Shown: one piece after another, positions 6,256-8,352 of the stretch
Layout: each line of letters starts with the position of its first letter
Numbering within the stretch: position 1 is the stretch's first letter
Assembly (NCBI GenBank): GCA_030603035.1
Contig: JAUVYQ010000117.1
Coordinates: 1-8,352, forward strand
DNA: 8,352 bases
Direction of reading: 5' to 3'
Source: Phycisphaerae bacterium
Lineage (GTDB): Bacteria > Planctomycetota > Phycisphaerae > Sedimentisphaerales > SG8-4
The notes under the pieces: generated by a model
The model's input: the letters and a program-made list of their open reading frames with translations, nothing else
Told to the model about the DNA's origin: nothing
Database searches by the model: none
Position numbers and translations under genes: made by a program

Positions 6256-6366
6256 GTAACCGTTCAGGGGTAATTTGAATGTATTGGGCAACACACCCAA
6301 TATCAAATACCGAATCTTTAATATTCAATTTACTTTATAAATAACACACATCAGGCGGTAAGTCAA
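6256..6366 (-). repeat. Promoter-leader repeat R4, upstream of the Tat TIM-barrel gene
   Basis: The plus strand starts GTAACCGTTCAGGGG and ends AAGTCAA. Outer stem GGTAATTTGA (6269-6278) with TCAAATACC (6303-6311), one bulge; inner stem TATTGGG (6282-6288) with CCCAATA (6296-6302), seven perfect pairs around a 7-nt loop. The AT-rich part (TTCAATTTACTTTATAA, AATAACACACATC) is shared with R1. Its first 13 bases, GTAACCGTTCAGG, are the exact reverse complement of the IS66 right end at 7584-7596, whereas R1-R3 read ...CACGG. R4 may therefore also be the left end of that IS66 element. Confidence 0.72.
6338..6366 (-). promoter_or_regulatory. Candidate sigma70 promoter in R4 driving the Tat TIM-barrel gene
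   Basis: Minus strand: TTGACT (6361-6366), 17 nt, TATTTA (6338-6343); TATAAA at 6334-6339 is an alternative -10 with poor spacing. Transcription starting near 6331 would give a leader of about 115 nt before the GTG at 6215, close to the R1 leader length. Confidence 0.45.
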
Positions 6367-6379
6367 CTAAAAAATACGG

Positions 6380-6406
6380 TTTTTTTAAATTTTTTTAAAT
6401 TTTTTT
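6380..6406. other. Three A/T tracts phased at 10 bp (probable bent DNA)
   Basis: T7-AAA-T7-AAA-T7 places tracts at 6380-6386, 6390-6396 and 6400-6406, an exact 10-bp period close to the helical repeat. Such phasing is known to give intrinsic curvature. It lies between the outward promoter of R4 and the IS66 transposase start, about 60 bp upstream of the latter. Confidence 0.55.
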
Positions 6407-6464
6407 CAAGCAGATACCCGCATTCGCCCGATAATAGCTGTTGTAAGTGTCTTAAGGACAGAAA

Positions 6465-7579
6465 TTGACATCTAAACGAGAACAATTCTATAAAAGACGT
6501 ATCGCAGAACTCGAAGCTCAATTGAAGCAACGCGATGAGCGAATCGCAACTCTTGAGCAGCAAGTTGCCGAACTTCTTAAAGCCAACGAAGCTCTTGTCA
6601 AGCAAAACGCTGAACTTGCCGAGCAGATTGCTAAACTTTCCAGGAATTCGTCTAATTCTTCCAAGCCACCATCGAGTGATATTGTTAAGCCACCAAAACC
6701 CAAACAGTGGGACGGACCCCGTCGTCAAGGCGGTCAATCTGGGCATAAAGGCTTCAACCGACAACCATTTGGGCCAGAGCGAATTGACAAAACGGTGGAG
6801 TTTCACGCTGGTTGTTGCCACTGTGGTTATAAAGGCCCCGGTAAGCCAATTGATAAGCCGAAGATTCAGCAAACAGTCGAGCTTCGTTCGGACCCTGCCA
6901 TCGTTACCGAATATCGTTTGTATGGCTATATCTGTCCCGAATGCGGACGAATTGTCCAGGCTAAATTGCCTGCTGGTGTTATCGAAGGTCAACGGCACAA
7001 TAGTCAGCGATTTCTTCAGCGCTTATGTCAAATATGCCAATAAAATTCAGTCCGCCTTTGGCGGATCTGGCTCATTTGATTCGGGACATCAAATTTCTTA
7101 CGACTCTGCCTGATGAAGGCGACAAACGCTTCGGACAAGGTCTGTTGGTTGATTTTAATGGGCTTTTTCACATCTGGCATCTTCGGGACAAAATCCCAAA
7201 GAACAGGTTCGACCGAATTATGTCCAAAATCAAAAACCGGATATTGACCGTGGCAAAACAACAAGATTTGCCGCCGAAGTCGGCTGCAATTTCTAAACGC
7301 TTTTGCAAGCATGGCGATGCGATGTTTCGGTTCCTGTTTGACCCTGCTGTGCCCCCAACTAACAACGCCGCTGAGCAGAGCCTTCGCCAGTCGATTATTG
7401 ACCGACGGATTACACAGGGCAGCCGCTCCTTGATGGGCCGACAGTGGAACGCGCGTATCTGGACGGTCCTGGCTACCTGCCGAAAGTAAGGCCGGTCCAG
7501 TTGGCAATTCCTCCAAAACGCCCTGTCTGCCCATTATTTCCAAAGTCCTACTCCATCGCTTCTATCTCAGACCATCTAA
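6465..7579 (+). pseudogene. IS66-family transposase (TnpC type) with deletion, frame change and nonsense lesions
   Basis: The gene begins at TTG 6465, with AAGGA upstream. Residues 5-60 form a heptad coiled coil, followed by the RNSSNSSKPPSSD motif and a zinc-finger region with CCHC (117-120) and CPEC (157-160). After GVIEG (about 6986-6993) the sequence jumps to NGTIVSDFFSAYVKYANKIQ in another frame. About 110-140 residues are missing, including the first catalytic Asp region (usually near DESGW). The second Asp is at 7009-7011. At 7058-7066 a net +1 change moves to a third frame: LAHLIRDIKFLTTLPDEGDK and onward to PPTNNAAEQSLRQS, with the catalytic Glu at 7373-7375. TAA at 7487-7489 stands where relatives read CAA (TVLATCRQ). 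Beyond it the frame is still readable (GRSSWQFLQNALSAHYFQSP) to the ancestral TAA at 7577-7579. With three lesions and a missing triad residue, no active enzyme is expected. Identification is certain at family level. Confidence 0.88.
7051..7065. repeat. Perfect palindrome TCCGCC-TTT-GGCGGA at an IS66 lesion
   Basis: A 6-bp perfect stem with a 3-nt loop. Intact relatives would be expected to read SAF-C-LAHL here, so about four extra bases appear to have been gained and the gained bases complete the palindrome. A templated slippage event or a small palindromic insertion would explain it. Confidence 0.45.
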
Positions 7580-7583
7580 AAGG

Positions 7584-7596
7584 CCTGAACGGTTAC
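7584..7596 (+). repeat. Right inverted repeat of the IS66 element
   Basis: CCTGAACGGTTAC, reverse complement of GTAACCGTTCAGG at 6256-6268 (13 of 13). It sits 4 bp after the ancestral transposase stop codon, the expected place for an IS66 right end. Confidence 0.65.
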
Positions 7597-7690
7597 AAAA
7601 TATGATTCACCCTCAACACTTTGGGGTTATACTGTAAGCCGAATCTATGGACTATAATAATAGATGCAGCGGGCTTTGTCCAATAACAAT

Positions 7691-7719
7691 TTGACAACCG
7701 ACTATTAATTATTGATAAT
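7691..7719 (+). promoter_or_regulatory. Candidate promoter for the permease
   Basis: TTGACA (7691-7696), 17 nt, GATAAT (7714-7719). The -35 is perfect and the -10 matches at five of six positions. The leader would be about 160 nt and include the CATTGCGAG repeat. The region is AT-rich, so a chance match is possible. Confidence 0.35.
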
Positions 7720-7757
7720 TGACTATGCTTTGTAGAAAACATCAGGCTGGAGACCAT

Positions 7758-7808
7758 CATTGCGAGCTGTTTTCCTTTTGTCATTGCGAGCGCAGCGAAG
7801 CAATCTCG
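7758..7808. repeat. CATTGCGAG-type interspersed palindromic repeat, one partial and one full copy
   Basis: A partial copy CATTGCGAGC is at 7758-7767. The fuller copy at 7780-7808 reads GTCATTGCGAGCGCAGCG, then AAGCAATCTCG; its arms ATTGC and GCAAT can pair. This sequence type is known to be scattered in intergenic DNA of many unrelated bacteria, with no settled function. Confidence 0.65.
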
Positions 7809-7836
7809 AAAATCGTATTTCATATACCATATTGAC

Positions 7837-7857
7837 GAGCAACAGGCAACGAGCAAC
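7837..7857 (+). repeat. Three tandem 7-bp units (GAGCAAC, AGGCAAC, GAGCAAC)
   Basis: A short tandem array ending about 19 bp upstream of the permease Shine-Dalgarno sequence. The units differ only in their first two bases. Confidence 0.5.
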
Positions 7858-7874
7858 GTATTATTGCTATAACA

Positions 7875-7880
7875 GGGAGG
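7875..7880 (+). promoter_or_regulatory. Shine-Dalgarno site of the permease, pointing to an ATA start
   Basis: GGGAGG followed by 7 nt (TTTTAAG) and then ATA. No ATG, GTG or TTG lies in frame between the upstream in-frame TAA (7870) and a GTG well inside the first membrane segment (7933). Confidence 0.6.
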
Positions 7881-7887
7881 TTTTAAG

Positions 7888-8352
7888 ATACCTCAGCTAA
7901 AGAGACAGCTTGGTTCCCTTGATGTATTTGCCGTGGCAGCCGGCGCTATGATAAGCTCGGGCTTATTTGTTTTGCCTGCCATTGCTTACGCAAAAGCCGG
8001 CCCCGCAATTGTCTTGTCCTATTTCTTCGCATCGGTTTTGATGATTCCCAGCGTTCTCAGTAAGGCCGAATTGGCCGCCGCAATGCCGCAGGCCGGGGGA
8101 ACATATTTCTTTGTCGAACGGAGTTTAGGCTCGATTTGGGGGGTGTTCGGCGGATTGGCAAGCTGGTTCTCCCTCGCATTAAAAAGCGCCTTTGCCATTA
8201 TCGGAATGGCTGTGCTTATCGAGGTTGTAATACAGCGCCTCTTTCCCACCCAGCTAACCCAGTGGCACCTCAAAGCAATAGCCGTCGCCTGCTGCCTCGG
8301 ATTTACCACCCTCAATATCGTAAGCGTCAAACTAACAAGCAGATTTCAGGTT
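7888..8352 (+). CDS. APC-superfamily amino-acid permease, N-terminal part, probable ATA start
   Basis: 155 codons without a stop run to the window edge. The product is an inner-membrane secondary transporter, probably for amino acids. It begins (I/M)PQLKRQLGSLDVFAVAAGAM, then ISSGLFVLPAIAYAKAGPAI: the GAMISSG segment is the unwound substrate-binding part of TM1 in this superfamily. TM2 follows (VLSYFFASVLMIPSVL), then KAELAAAMPQAGGTYFFVER, the conserved loop after TM2, then TM3 (WGVFGGLASWFSLALKSAFAI, overlapping the next helix) and a further helix (AIAVACCLGFTTLNIVSV). Relatives commonly start MPKLKRQLGLLDVF or similar, so translation should begin at the ATA at 7888, which also has ideal Shine-Dalgarno spacing. 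A start at GTG 7933 would delete the cytoplasmic N-terminus and cut into TM1. Either AUA is used, or an ATG has mutated or been misread. Substrate cannot be told from this fragment. Confidence 0.82.
   Translation, partial: MPQLKRQLGSLDVFAVAAGAMISSGLFVLPAIAYAKAGPAIVLSYFFASVLMIPSVLSKAELAAAMPQAGGTYFFVERSLGSIWGVFGGLASWFSLALKSAFAIIGMAVLIEVVIQRLFPTQLTQWHLKAIAVACCLGFTTLNIVSVKLTSRFQV

Larger units (their letters stand above)
6256..7596 (+). mobile_element. IS66-family element, decayed, about 1.34 kb remaining
   Basis: The right end CCTGAACGGTTAC (7584-7596) lies 4 bp after the ancestral transposase stop. The matching inverted end GTAACCGTTCAGG is at 6256-6268, and GTAA at the tip agrees with known IS66 ends. 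IS66 elements normally make 8-bp duplications, but the flanks here differ (CTTTCTTT and AAAATATG), so the left boundary is uncertain. It could instead lie between 6367 and the transposase start. A single transposase gene with leucine-zipper and zinc-finger parts, and no tnpA/tnpB, points to the one-gene branch of the family. Confidence 0.55.
7597..7887. other. Gene-free spacer rich in small repeats, upstream of the permease
   Basis: No coding frame is convincing; a minus-strand frame reads RDCFAALAMT, the usual translation of a widespread interspersed repeat, not a gene. The spacer holds a self-similar AT-rich stretch (ACTAT, TTAATTATTGATAATTGACTAT, around 7701-7725), two copies of CATTGCGAGC (7758 and 7782) and a 7-bp tandem (7837-7857). 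Confidence 0.5.

Noticed and set aside
6070..6306. Minus-strand frame spanning R4 and the start of the Tat-signal gene
   Set aside because: It overlaps the Tat gene out of frame and is made of repeat sequence plus a shadow. I keep only its repeat-encoded part, as a micro-frame observation.
6363..6998. Minus-strand frame of 211 codons opposite the IS66 transposase
   Set aside because: It is antisense to an unmistakable IS66 coiled coil and zinc finger; the product is low-complexity.

Overview
The window looks like accessory chromosomal DNA from a heterotrophic, probably marine or sediment, Planctomycetota-type bacterium (Phycisphaerae or Sedimentisphaerales would fit). This is inferred from the gene mix: a GH89 alpha-N-acetylglucosaminidase, a secreted kelch beta-propeller, a Tat-exported TIM-barrel oxidoreductase-like protein, an ISAzo13 ('Rhodopirellula-type') transposase and an IS66 transposase. 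No ribosomal or marker gene is present, so the taxonomic call is weak. Base composition is patchy: the GH89 stretch is clearly GC-rich, the 4540-6400 region clearly AT-rich.

Left part (1-3430), a mosaic of broken genes. A Gly-zipper lipoprotein lacking the start of its signal peptide (59-427, minus) is joined directly to the stop codon of a GH89 gene (434-about 2460, minus). The GH89 gene has one internal frameshift and has lost its 5' end. At about 2460 it abuts, head to head, an ISAzo13 transposase that has also lost its 5' end. The transposase is split by a change of frame exactly at an in-register A_AAA_AAA heptamer, so programmed -1 frameshifting is a real alternative to mutation.

Middle part (3435-6370). 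Two intact minus-strand genes for exported proteins, a kelch protein (3435-4511) and a Tat-signal TIM-barrel protein (5223-6215), are separated by about 710 bases without a gene. This spacer holds the most interesting structure in the window. A repeat unit of about 111-115 bp occurs as two good copies at 4539-4651 and 6256-6366, a diverged copy at 5038-5148 and a truncated one from 5152. Read on the minus strand, each of the three full copies is a sigma70-like promoter (TTGACT, 17-18 nt, TATNNN), an AT-rich stretch, a nested hairpin and a terminal GTGAACGGTTAC-type motif. Two copies sit directly upstream of the two intact genes, at similar distances. The third is followed by a good Shine-Dalgarno sequence but no gene. 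The spacer also carries a MITE-like element (4717-4860) with 20-bp inverted ends and flanking direct repeats.

Right part (6370-8352). A decayed IS66-family element (transposase 6465-7579, plus strand) has an internal deletion removing the first catalytic Asp, a second frame change at a small palindrome, and a CAA-to-TAA nonsense change near the end. Its right inverted repeat (CCTGAACGGTTAC, 7584-7596) matches the outer end of the promoter-leader repeat at 6256, which links the repeat family to IS66-type ends. A repeat-rich spacer then leads to the 5' part of an APC-superfamily amino-acid permease (7888 to window end). Its only sensible start is an ATA codon behind a perfect GGGAGG Shine-Dalgarno sequence.
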